This document shows positions 44,132 through 52,915 of a stretch of DNA of 64,000 nucleotides, piece after piece. Position 1 is the first letter of the stretch. Each line of letters starts with the position of its first letter. The translations under genes and the position numbers were made by a program. Under the pieces are notes generated by a model. That model did not search any database, was not told where the DNA came from, and was given only the letters and a program-made list of their open reading frames with translations. Source of the stretch: Indioceanicola profundi (lineage in GTDB: Bacteria > Pseudomonadota > Alphaproteobacteria > Azospirillales > Azospirillaceae); NCBI RefSeq assembly GCF_003568845.1, contig NZ_CP030126.1:720501-784500 (forward strand). Reading direction: 5' to 3'.

Positions 44132-45298
44132 ATGAAGACGGGCAATTCCATCCTCTCCTCCTACGGCACTACCATCTTCGAGGTGATGTCCCGGCTGGCG
44201 GAGGAGCACCGGGCCGTCAATCTGGGCCAGGGCTTTCCCGACGACAGCGGACCGGCCGATGTGGTGGCGGAGGCGCAGCGCTATCTGGCGGAGGGCTGGA
44301 ACCAGTACCCGTCCATGATGGGGCTGCCGGCCCTGCGGCAGGCCGTGGCCGCCCATGCCAAGCGCTTCTACGGGCTGGATGTGGACTGGGCGCGGGAGGT
44401 GATGGTGACCTCCGGCGCTACCGAGGCGCTGGCCGCCTGCCTGTTCGGCCTGCTGGAGCCGGGGGACGAGGCGGTTCTGTTCCAGCCGCTCTACGACAGC
44501 TACGTCCCCATCATCCGTTGCGCCGGGGCGGTGCCGCGCTTCGTGGCGCTGGACCCGGCCAAGGGCTGGAGCTTCACGCGGGAGAGCCTGGAGGCGGCGT
44601 TCGGGCCGAAGACCAAGCTGGTGGTGCTGAACAACCCGCTGAACCCCGCCGCCAAGGTGTGGACGGAGGCGGAGCTGCGCGTGCTGGCGGAGGTGGTCGT
44701 GAAGCACGACGCCTATGTGGTCTGCGACGAGGTCTATGAGCATCTGGTCTTCGACGGCCGGCGGCATGTGCCGCTGATAACGCTGCCGGGGATGCGGGAG
44801 CGATGCCTGCGCATCGGGTCGGCGGGCAAGACCTTCTCCCTGACCGGGTGGAAGGTGGGCTATGTCACGGGCGCGCCCGGTCTGATGCAGCCGGTGGCCA
44901 AGGCCCACCAGTTCCTGACCTTCACCACCCCGCCGAACCTGCAATCCGCCGTGGCGCTGGGCCTGGGCAAGGAGGATGCGTATTTCACCGGGCTGGCCGG
45001 ATCGATGCAGGCCAAGCGCGACCGGCTGTCGGCGGGGTTGCGGGCGGCGGGCCTGACCGTGCTGCCGGCGGAGGGCACCTATTTCCTGATCGCCGACATC
45101 GGGGCGCATCTGCGCGATGGCGAGGACGACCAGGCCTTCGCCAAGCGCCTGACGGTCGAGGCCGGGGTCACGACCATTCCCGTCAGCGCCTTCTATGAGA
45201 CGGATGCGCCGCGCCATCTGGTGCGCTTCTGCGTCTGCAAGCGGGACGAGGTGCTGGATGCGGGGCTGGAGCGGTTGGGGGCGTACTTCGGGGGATGA
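44132..45298 (+). CDS. Class I/II PLP-dependent aminotransferase
   Basis: 388-residue fold-type I aminotransferase. PLP Lys233 lies in GSAGKTFSLTGWKVGY; NPLNPAAK and the substrate-carboxylate Arg (VRFCVCKRDE) are present. Sequence style (NLGQGFPD, TSGATEAL) fits the methionine/kynurenine/DapC-like aminotransferase branch. Which amino acid it uses cannot be decided here. Its stop is followed by a REP-like palindrome cluster. Confidence 0.93.
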   Translation: MKTGNSILSSYGTTIFEVMSRLAEEHRAVNLGQGFPDDSGPADVVAEAQRYLAEGWNQYPSMMGLPALRQAVAAHAKRFYGLDVDWAREVMVTSGATEALAACLFGLLEPGDEAVLFQPLYDSYVPIIRCAGAVPRFVALDPAKGWSFTRESLEAAFGPKTKLVVLNNPLNPAAKVWTEAELRVLAEVVVKHDAYVVCDEVYEHLVFDGRRHVPLITLPGMRERCLRIGSAGKTFSLTGWKVGYVTGAPGLMQPVAKAHQFLTFTTPPNLQSAVALGLGKEDAYFTGLAGSMQAKRDRLSAGLRAAGLTVLPAEGTYFLIADIGAHLRDGEDDQAFAKRLTVEAGVTTIPVSAFYETDAPRHLVRFCVCKRDEVLDAGLERLGAYFGG

Positions 45299-45312
45299 GG
45301 GGGCGGCTGGTT

Positions 45313-45346
45313 GTGTCGGCCACGCTGCGCGTGACTGACCTACGGT
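45313..45346. repeat. Diverged palindrome next to REP copy D
   Basis: gtcggccacg and cgtgactgac arms around ctgcg. It resembles the GTCGGTCACG stretch near 10875 and probably belongs to a second, related REP-like family. With copy D (45399-45433) it fills most of the 113-bp gap between two convergent genes. Confidence 0.5.
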
Positions 45347-45398
45347 TGGAAGCCAGCCGTCGATGGGATCGGACCTTTCGGAAGGAGTGGTAAGACCG

Positions 45399-45433
45399 TG
45401 TCGGATCGGCGCTATGCTTGATCCGACCTACGG
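45399..45433. repeat. REP-like palindrome (copy D), overlaps a gene end
   Basis: tgtcggatcggcgctatgct then tgatccgacctacgg. The leftward membrane-protein gene ends inside it: its last residues RRSDQA and stop codon are read from this repeat. Confidence 0.85.
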
Positions 45434-46818
45434 AATCGGGCCATCGGCGCCATGCCTACCGCCAGCGTGGCGATCCAGGCGAGGCGGCTCTGGTAGCGGT
45501 CGTGGGGGTTGCTCAATGCGCCGCTGATGAAGGCGTTACCGAGAAGGGCCAGCAGCAGGAACAGGCCCAGGGCGGCGAGGTCGTGGCGACCGCATCGGAA
45601 GGCCCAGGCGGCTATGACAGCGAGTCCCAGAAGGGAGAGGTAGGCGACGGGGATGTGGAGGGTGCTCCAGGCGTCGAACAGGCCTTGGGTGATCTCCTCC
45701 CGCTGTTGGCGGGCATCCTCGAAGCCGGAAACGGGAAGGAGGTCGCGGAAGACCCAGCGGGTCACCTCCTGCCATTCGTCCAGCCCGTCGCCGGTCGCCA
45801 CCTTGCCGATCTGCTCCGCCGTGGAGGCGAGGCCGGTGAGGAGGAAGTCTCCGGGATAGCTCCGGATGCTTTCCCGGACGATCAGCGACAGCTCCCGATC
45901 CGCCCCGCCCCACCAGCCGATCTGGCGGAACGGGCTGTCCTCATGCCAGATGAAGTCGTTGGCGGTGGCGGGCATGCGGTCGCGGTACTGGCAGAGCTGC
46001 ACGTCCGGGCGGGGGCAGTTGGCGTCCAGCCAGCGCTGGGCGATGCCGTCCTGCACCAGCCGGCCGAAGACGAAGACCGGCCCGCCCGGCGTGTAGACCG
46101 CCTGACCCACCAGGGCCAGATGCAGCAGGGGCATCAGGATCAGGCTGCCGGCCACCACGGCGGCCGGGGGAAGGATACGGATGTGGAGCCGCCAGCCGCG
46201 CCAGCGGGCCAGCGCCCAGGCGGCTGCGGTCACCAGCACCAGCCCGATGCCAAGCGCCATGCTGGACATGTGCGACAGCAGCGCCAGCAGGGAAAGCAGG
46301 ATCAGGCCGGCGCGCTCGGCCCCCGTCAGTCGCTCCCACCGGAAGCCCAGAAGCCAGAGGGCCAGGACCAGCAGCGGCACCAGCACGTCCGGCATGAGCT
46401 GGGCGGCGAACCAGGGAAGGCTGGTCAGGAGGGCGAGGGCGACGGTCACGCCGGCCGTGGCGGCGGGGCCGGAGGGCAGGTCGTGGGTGCGCAGCATCAG
46501 CCGGATGCACCAGAGCGTCAGCGCGGCCTGCGCCAGCACCGGCCCCCAGAAGCTCCACCAGCCGAGCGAGGCGGCCCAGAGGAACAGGCCGTAGAAGAGG
46601 GACCGGCCCGGCTCCAGCCCCATTTCCAGCACCCGGCGCACATAGCCGCCGGTGTCGAAGAACACCAAGGCCCAGCCGTTCCACAGGGCGGGGGCGAGCA
46701 GGGCGGCCAGGGAAAAGGTGATCGCGGCCGCCCAAGGCGCCAGCCCGGCCAGACCTGCTGGGCGGGGGCGTGCCGGATTGCGCAGAAGGGCGGGCGGGGT
46801 CTGGGGCATTCGATTCAT
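45412..46818 (-). CDS. Polytopic membrane protein, unknown function
   Basis: 468-residue inner-membrane protein with about ten hydrophobic segments. A periplasmic-type loop (roughly residues 250-375) contains CPRPDVQLCQYRDRMP and is bounded by membrane helices. The architecture recalls GT-C glycosyltransferases or mannosyltransferase-like proteins, but no DxD-type motif was pinned down. ATG 46818 has AAAGG 5 nt upstream; the open frame before it is not protein-like. The C-terminus lies in a REP-like repeat. It is divergent from the alpha-2-macroglobulin gene. Confidence 0.8.
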   Translation of the reverse strand: MNRMPQTPPALLRNPARPRPAGLAGLAPWAAAITFSLAALLAPALWNGWALVFFDTGGYVRRVLEMGLEPGRSLFYGLFLWAASLGWWSFWGPVLAQAALTLWCIRLMLRTHDLPSGPAATAGVTVALALLTSLPWFAAQLMPDVLVPLLVLALWLLGFRWERLTGAERAGLILLSLLALLSHMSSMALGIGLVLVTAAAWALARWRGWRLHIRILPPAAVVAGSLILMPLLHLALVGQAVYTPGGPVFVFGRLVQDGIAQRWLDANCPRPDVQLCQYRDRMPATANDFIWHEDSPFRQIGWWGGADRELSLIVRESIRSYPGDFLLTGLASTAEQIGKVATGDGLDEWQEVTRWVFRDLLPVSGFEDARQQREEITQGLFDAWSTLHIPVAYLSLLGLAVIAAWAFRCGRHDLAALGLFLLLALLGNAFISGALSNPHDRYQSRLAWIATLAVGMAPMARFRRSDQA

Positions 46819-47012
46819 GGAACCTTTGATGCCCGGAACTCGTGGCGGAGTTTGGGCAGGCCGGTCAAGCGGCCCTCGTTGTGCGAACGGGCTTGGTGTA
46901 GGATGCGCGGAGCTTCGAAACACCGTTCCTCACCGCAGCCGTACCGGTGCCACATTCGCATTGCCAATTGAATGCCGTGAACTGTCGCTTGCGCGATGGT
47001 CCGGACACTTGC

Positions 47013-50000
47013 ATGACGCGTTCCCCCACCATCCGGTTCCCTTTGAGCCCGCTCCTGATGCCGCGCATTTCTGCTGCCGTCCTGTTCGCCACGTTGAGCC
47101 TCGCCCTGCCAGGGCAGGGACTTGCCCAGGGTTCCCCGCCGCCGGATCAGGGGTCTGGAGGAAATCCGACGCCGCCCGCGGCGGCCGTCCCGCCGCCGGG
47201 CGCATCGCCTGTGGACGCCCTGCCGGAGTCGGCGCTGCCGCAGCCGTTCGGGCTGGCCAAGGTGGACATCTCGGCGGAGCGGGAGAAGCCGCAGGCCTGC
47301 TTCACCTTCAACCGCCCGCTGCCCCGACCCGGCAAGCGTCAGCCGGACCTGAAGCGGTTCCTTACGGTGGAACCGGCGGCGGAGTTCAGCGTGACCGTCC
47401 GCGACCGGGACCTCTGCCTGGAAGGGCTGGCTCATGGGCAGCGCTACACAGTGACCCTGGCCGCCGGCCTTCCTAGCGTGGTGGGCGAGGAGACGTTGGG
47501 CGAGCCGGTCACCCGTGAGCTGGCCGTGCCCGACCGCCGCCCGGCGCTGTCCTTCCGCGGCCAGGGCTACATTCTGCCCCGCATCGGCGGGGAGGGGCTG
47601 CCGCTGCGCAGCGTCAATATCGACCGTGCCCGGCTTCAAGTGATCCGCATCGCCGACCGCCAGTTGGTCGAGCAGATCTATTACGGCCGTATCAACCAGA
47701 CACTGACCGACTTCGACGTCGGCATCATGCTCGAGGAGAAGGGCGAAGTCGTCTGGAAGGGGGAGATCGCCACGGGCGGGGAAAAGAACCGCACCCAGGT
47801 AACGCCCTTCCCCATCGATGCGGTTCTCGGCTCCCTCCAGCCCGGCGTCTATATCGCGGTGGCGGAGGATGCGGCGCTGCCCCAGGTGGCCTGGGACCAG
47901 CGGGCGACGCAATGGTTCGTCGTCTCCGACGTCGGCCTGACCAGCTTCCGCGCCGCCAACGGCCTGTTCGTCTTCGCCCGCAGCCTGGAGAATGCCCAGC
48001 CCTTGCCGGGCGTGGAGCTGCGGCTTGTGTCGCGGGACAATGCGGAACTGGGCCGGGCGGTGACCGGGCCGGACGGGCTGGCCCGGTTCAGCACGGACGG
48101 GATGGCGACGACGGGGCCGAAGGCGCCGCAGGCGCTGTTCGCCGCCGCCCCTCAGGGGGACTTCTCCCTGCTGGATTTCGGGGCGCCGGCGGTGGAGCTG
48201 GCACAGCGGAGCGGTGGCGGGCGGACGCTGCCCGGCGCGCTGGACGTCTTCCTGTCCACCGAGCGCGCGGCCTACCGGCCGGGCGACACGATCCATGTCG
48301 TGGGGCTGCTGCGGGACGCCAACGCCGTGGCAGCGCCGGGGCGTGAGCTGTTCGTACGGCTGCAGCGGCCGGATGGGCTGGAGCTGTTCTCCACCAAGCT
48401 GAATGACCAGGGGCTTGGCGGATTCGCCGGGGCTTTCACGCTGCCGGAGACGGCGCCCGAGGGGAAATGGCTGCTGACCGCCAGGGCGGAGGCCGGTGGT
48501 CCGGTGATCGGCCGGACGGAGATCACGGTGGGAGAGGTGGCCCCGGCGCGCCTGACCCTGTCGCTCACCGCCGACCGCCCGCGCATCGCCGCCGACGGCA
48601 AGGCTGTGGTGCGGGTGGACGGGCGCTATCTGCACGGGGCAGCTGCATCCCGACTGCCAGGGGAGATGCGGCTGCGACTGCGTGAGGCCGAGAATCCCTG
48701 GCCGGGGCTGGAAGGCTACCGCTTCGGGCTGGTGCAGGAGCCGTTCAAGGGGGAGGAGCGGCCGCTGCCGGGCTTCACCACTACCGCGGACGGCACGGCG
48801 CGCGTGCCGGTGGAACTGGGCGACCTTCCACGGACCAGCCAGCCGCTGGAAGCGGTGATCACCGCCACGCTGCACGATATCGGCGGGCGTGCAGTGCAGC
48901 GGGAGCTGGTGCTGCCCGTGGATCATCAGGCCTTTGCCCTGGGGATCAAGCCGAACTTCGCCGGGGATGCGGTGCCGGAGGGCGCCACCGTCGGCTTCGA
49001 CGTGGTCGCCGTGGCCCCGGACGGGCGGCGGATGGAGCGTCCGGACCTGTCCTGGGAGCTGTTCGAGGAAGAATACGAATACGACTGGTTCGAGGCGGAC
49101 GGGCGCTGGGATTACCGCGCCAATGTGCGCGATCGACGCCTGACCGGCGGCAGTATCGATGCCGCCGCGGATGAGCCCGCCCTGATCGAGGAACAGGTGA
49201 AGGCCGGGCGGTACCGGCTGGAAGTGTTCGATCCGGCCACGGGCATTGCCAGTTCCGTCCGCTTCTCCGCAGGCTGGTGGGTCAGCGCCAAGTTCGGCGA
49301 GACCCCGGACGCGGTGGAGGTCGCCGTGATGGACAGCATCCATCAGCCCGGCGGCACTGCCCGGGTGTTCGTCCGCCCGCCCTATCAAGCCACGGTGCTG
49401 GTGACCGTGGCTGACCGCGCCGTGCGCCATACGACGACCCAGGAGGTGGGGCCGGAGGGCGCGTTCCTGGATGTGCCCGTGGCCGCGGACCTGACGTCCG
49501 GCGCCTATGTGCTGGCGACCGCCTATGCGCCGGCCGATCCGCAGCGCCGCGCCGCCCCGCGGCGGGCCATCGGCATCGGCTGGATCGGGCTGGACACCGC
49601 GCCGCGCCGGCTGGACGTGCAGCTTCAGCCGCCGGAGACGGCGCGCCCCGGCGAGCCGGTGACGATCCCCGTCACCATTGCCGGGCTGGCGGAAGGCGAG
49701 ACGGCGCATCTGGTGGTGCGGGCGGTGGATGAGCGGCTGCTCGCCGCCGAAGGCCGCCGCCACCGCTCCGACCCGGCAGCCTGGTTCCATGGAAAGCGCG
49801 ACCTGTCGGTGGAGCTGCGCGACGTCTACGGCCCGCTGCCGGTGCAGGAGGCGGCGTCTCGACCCGCGCCAGGACCGGCGGCGGGGCTTGACCGGCCGGC
49901 CTCCCGCACGGAGGAACCGCCGACGGCCTCGATCCAGTCGCAGGTCCTGACCGCTGGCCCGGATGGCAGGGCAGAGGTGACTCTGCCGCTGCCCGCCGCG

Positions 50001-52046
50001 GAGGCGCGGCTGGGGCTGGAGGTGGTGGCCTGGACCGCCGACCGGGTGGGCGATGCCGCCGGCGCCCTGAACGTGCGAGAGGATGTGCAGCTTACGGCCG
50101 AGCTTCCGGAGATGATTGCCGTCGGCGACGTGGCGCAGATCGCCTTGGCGCTGGAGAATTCGGCAGGGCCGCGCGGTGCTTACAGCATGCTGCTGGAAGT
50201 GGAGGGACCATTCGCCCTAGAGGGCGAGCCGAAGGTGGAGTTCCGCTCCATTCCCCGTGGCCGCCGGGTGGAGGCCATGCGCAGCTTGACCGCCACCGGG
50301 GACGGAATGGGCCGGTTGCGCATCACGGTGGAGGGGCCTGAAGGCTATCGCTCCGTCCGCGAGATCGAATTATCCGCCCGACCGTCCTTCGCGCTCGAGG
50401 CCAGCCGTCAGGTCGCGGTTCTGGCGCCGGGTGCTGCGTTCGAGCCCGCCCCGGCGGCCGATGGCCGGCGCGTGCTGGTGGCCGGCCTCTGGTCGGATCT
50501 TGATCTGCCGGCCCAGATTCTGACCGGCGACAAACCCGTGGCGGCATCTACGGAGCAGCTTGCGAGCCGACTGCTGCCCCTGGTGGAGGCGCCGAACCTC
50601 GTCCGGACGCTGACCGGCATGGAGGAGAGGGCGTTCCGCGCACAGGCGCAGGATCTGGTGGACCGTCTGGCCGCGCGCCAGCGGGCCGACGGCGGTTTCG
50701 CGCCCTGGTCGGTGGACGGGCCGACCGATCCGTGGCTGACCCCCTTCGCCCTGGATGTGCTGACCCGTGCGCGGGAAGCCGGATACCGGGTGCCCGACGC
50801 TGGTTACCGCCGCGGGCTGGACTGGCTGGTGCGGACCATCGGCAATAGCTGGGTGCATCAGGCGGAGCTGCCGGCGCGGGCCTATGCGCTCTATACGGCG
50901 GCGCGGGCAAAGGCCATCGATGCCGCTCCCGTGAACTATTTCTTCGACACCTACTTCGCCAAGCTGCCGAACCGGCTGGCCCAGGCGCAGGTGGCGGCGG
51001 CCTTCGCGGTGCTGGGCGATACCGACCGGGCGCGGACGGTGATTGGGCAGATCACGGCGGAACGGCAGGAGGGGGGACGCGCCGGCGATTATGGGACGGA
51101 GCTGCGTGACCGCGCCGCCGCCCTGTCGCTGATTGCTGCCAGCGGGGCCGATCCGGACCGGCTGGGTGCGCAGGCAAGCCAGCTTGCCGGCATGCTGAAG
51201 CCGCCGGCCCGTACCAGCCTGCAGGAACGTGCCTGGCTGGTCGCTGCGGGTGCGCAGCTTGCCGGCCGGGGTGGGGCATACAGCCTGTCGGTCGATGGAA
51301 AGGCGGAGCAGCGCGAAGGGCTGACGGTACTATCCTTCGCGCCCGGCGAACCGCTGCCGCCGGTGATGAATGCCGCCGACCGGACGCTCACCGTTTCTCT
51401 GACCGCGTTGTCGACGCCGCTGGCCCCGCCGCCGGCTGTAGCGGAAGGGTTCGAGTTGAGCCGCACCCTGTTCAATACCCGCGGTCAGCAGGTCGATCTT
51501 GCGGCGGTGAAGCCGGGCGACCTGCTGGTCGTGGTGCTGAAGGGCAAAGCGCTGACCCTGCTGGACGGGCCGGTTCTGGTGGCTGACCCGCTGCCGGCCG
51601 GAATGGCGATCGAGGAGGTGCGGCTGGCCGGCCCGGCGCAGCCCGGCGGGCTGTCCTGGCTGGGCGATCTGACCACCGCCACCTATGCCGAGTTCCGGCC
51701 GGAGGCCTTTGTGGCGGCGCTGGAGCGCGAGCAGGCGACTGAGTTCTCGCTGGCCTATCTGGTCCGTGCGGCAGGGGAGGGGCGCTTCGCCTGGCCGGGC
51801 GCCACGGTGCAGGATGTGGTTGACGCCACCAGCTTCGCCCGGACCGAGCCCGCCGAGGTCACCATCGTGGACCTGCCGACCGCACCGAAACCGGCCAACA
51901 AGCCCCGTCCGCCGGCCGCTGCCGCAGCACCCGCATCTGCCCTTCCGCCGGAACCGGCCGCGCCTCCCGCGGCGGCCCCGACGGAGCAGCCCGCCCCGGC
52001 AGCGAATATGCCGGCGACAGAGGCGGGCGGCCCGGGCAGGACGTGA
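47013..52046 (+). CDS. Alpha-2-macroglobulin family protein without thioester
   Basis: 1677-residue exported protein of the bacterial alpha-2-macroglobulin family (YfhM/YfaS-like), thought to trap proteases in the periplasm. The signal peptide ends LPGQGLAQ (ATG 47058 is an alternative start). A Pro-rich stretch, multiple macroglobulin domains (for example RAAYRPGDTIHVVGLLR), an A2M core (GPDGRAEVTLPLP) and a helical thioester-like domain (ARQRADGGFAPW) follow. Where thioester proteins have CLEQ, this has Ser1179-Thr-Glu-Gln1182, so no thioester can form. A Pro/Ala-rich tail ends the protein. The usual partner pbpC is absent; a kinase gene is coupled instead through GTGA. Confidence 0.92.
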   Translation: MTRSPTIRFPLSPLLMPRISAAVLFATLSLALPGQGLAQGSPPPDQGSGGNPTPPAAAVPPPGASPVDALPESALPQPFGLAKVDISAEREKPQACFTFNRPLPRPGKRQPDLKRFLTVEPAAEFSVTVRDRDLCLEGLAHGQRYTVTLAAGLPSVVGEETLGEPVTRELAVPDRRPALSFRGQGYILPRIGGEGLPLRSVNIDRARLQVIRIADRQLVEQIYYGRINQTLTDFDVGIMLEEKGEVVWKGEIATGGEKNRTQVTPFPIDAVLGSLQPGVYIAVAEDAALPQVAWDQRATQWFVVSDVGLTSFRAANGLFVFARSLENAQPLPGVELRLVSRDNAELGRAVTGPDGLARFSTDGMATTGPKAPQALFAAAPQGDFSLLDFGAPAVELAQRSGGGRTLPGALDVFLSTERAAYRPGDTIHVVGLLRDANAVAAPGRELFVRLQRPDGLELFSTKLNDQGLGGFAGAFTLPETAPEGKWLLTARAEAGGPVIGRTEITVGEVAPARLTLSLTADRPRIAADGKAVVRVDGRYLHGAAASRLPGEMRLRLREAENPWPGLEGYRFGLVQEPFKGEERPLPGFTTTADGTARVPVELGDLPRTSQPLEAVITATLHDIGGRAVQRELVLPVDHQAFALGIKPNFAGDAVPEGATVGFDVVAVAPDGRRMERPDLSWELFEEEYEYDWFEADGRWDYRANVRDRRLTGGSIDAAADEPALIEEQVKAGRYRLEVFDPATGIASSVRFSAGWWVSAKFGETPDAVEVAVMDSIHQPGGTARVFVRPPYQATVLVTVADRAVRHTTTQEVGPEGAFLDVPVAADLTSGAYVLATAYAPADPQRRAAPRRAIGIGWIGLDTAPRRLDVQLQPPETARPGEPVTIPVTIAGLAEGETAHLVVRAVDERLLAAEGRRHRSDPAAWFHGKRDLSVELRDVYGPLPVQEAASRPAPGPAAGLDRPASRTEEPPTASIQSQVLTAGPDGRAEVTLPLPAAEARLGLEVVAWTADRVGDAAGALNVREDVQLTAELPEMIAVGDVAQIALALENSAGPRGAYSMLLEVEGPFALEGEPKVEFRSIPRGRRVEAMRSLTATGDGMGRLRITVEGPEGYRSVREIELSARPSFALEASRQVAVLAPGAAFEPAPAADGRRVLVAGLWSDLDLPAQILTGDKPVAASTEQLASRLLPLVEAPNLVRTLTGMEERAFRAQAQDLVDRLAARQRADGGFAPWSVDGPTDPWLTPFALDVLTRAREAGYRVPDAGYRRGLDWLVRTIGNSWVHQAELPARAYALYTAARAKAIDAAPVNYFFDTYFAKLPNRLAQAQVAAAFAVLGDTDRARTVIGQITAERQEGGRAGDYGTELRDRAAALSLIAASGADPDRLGAQASQLAGMLKPPARTSLQERAWLVAAGAQLAGRGGAYSLSVDGKAEQREGLTVLSFAPGEPLPPVMNAADRTLTVSLTALSTPLAPPPAVAEGFELSRTLFNTRGQQVDLAAVKPGDLLVVVLKGKALTLLDGPVLVADPLPAGMAIEEVRLAGPAQPGGLSWLGDLTTATYAEFRPEAFVAALEREQATEFSLAYLVRAAGEGRFAWPGATVQDVVDATSFARTEPAEVTIVDLPTAPKPANKPRPPAAAAAPASALPPEPAAPPAAAPTEQPAPAANMPATEAGGPGRT

Positions 52047-52915
52047 CCTCCGGGCCGGCAATCGCTGGGCTCCGGGAGGCGATTCTGCGCGTCTTCCCGG
52101 AACTGGCGGGCGCGACCTTCACCTGCCTTGGCGTGGGCTGGCATTCCACTGCGGTGGATGTAGATGACCGGCTGATATTCAAGTTTCCGCACCATGAGGC
52201 GGCGGAACGGGCGCTGATGCGGGAGGCATCGCTGCTGGCGGTGGTCCGTCCAGCGGTCTCCATGCCCGTTCCGGATCTGACCTTGCATTCCGGACCGCCG
52301 CTGTTCTCCCGCCATGAAAAGATCCGGGGCGGGCATCTGCTGACCGAGCAGTACGACCGGCTGACGGAACAGGCCCGACGGGATCTGGCTGAACGTCTGG
52401 CGCGCTTCTACGCCGAGCTGCACGGACTCGATCCGGAGATCATGCGTCGGGCTGGCGCGGGTTCCGTGGAGGCTTGGCTGCCGCCGGATGTGATTGTAGA
52501 GAAGGCGTTGCCGGCTCTGCCCGCCGGGCTTCGCGCCGTTGCCGGCCGTGCCGTCGCAGAGTGGCGTGAGCTGCCGCCCGATCCCTACGGCATGGTTTAC
52601 GGATTCTTCGATGGGCATGGCTGGAACATGGCCTTCGACCATGACGGCCAGAAGCTGAACGGCGTCTATGATTTGGCCGATTCCGGGTTCGGCGCGCTGC
52701 ATCAGGAATTCATCTATTCGAGCTTCATCTCCCCTGACCTCACGGAACGGATCGTGACAGGATATGAGGCGCTGACCGGGCGCAGGCTCGACCGACGACG
52801 GATCGCGCTGCTTACTGGAATTCTTCGGCTTTCGGAGCTGGCGCAGCATGCGGACCATCCCGACCATGGTCCGGCGATGATCCGGAATGTGGCGGAATGG
52901 GCCGGGACGGTGTGA
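52043..52915 (+). CDS. APH/choline-kinase-like phosphotransferase
   Basis: 290-residue cytoplasmic protein of the aminoglycoside phosphotransferase/choline kinase fold. The N-lobe has DDRLIFKFPHHEAAERALMREASLL. The catalytic loop is unusual: FFDGHGW-N (Asp190, His192, Asn195) in place of the common HGDxxxxN. A metal-binding DLADSGFG follows. The GTG start overlaps the macroglobulin stop by 4 nt, so it is co-translated. The substrate is unknown. Its last 104 nt lie antisense to the end of the antiporter gene. Confidence 0.85.
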   Translation: MTSGPAIAGLREAILRVFPELAGATFTCLGVGWHSTAVDVDDRLIFKFPHHEAAERALMREASLLAVVRPAVSMPVPDLTLHSGPPLFSRHEKIRGGHLLTEQYDRLTEQARRDLAERLARFYAELHGLDPEIMRRAGAGSVEAWLPPDVIVEKALPALPAGLRAVAGRAVAEWRELPPDPYGMVYGFFDGHGWNMAFDHDGQKLNGVYDLADSGFGALHQEFIYSSFISPDLTERIVTGYEALTGRRLDRRRIALLTGILRLSELAQHADHPDHGPAMIRNVAEWAGTV

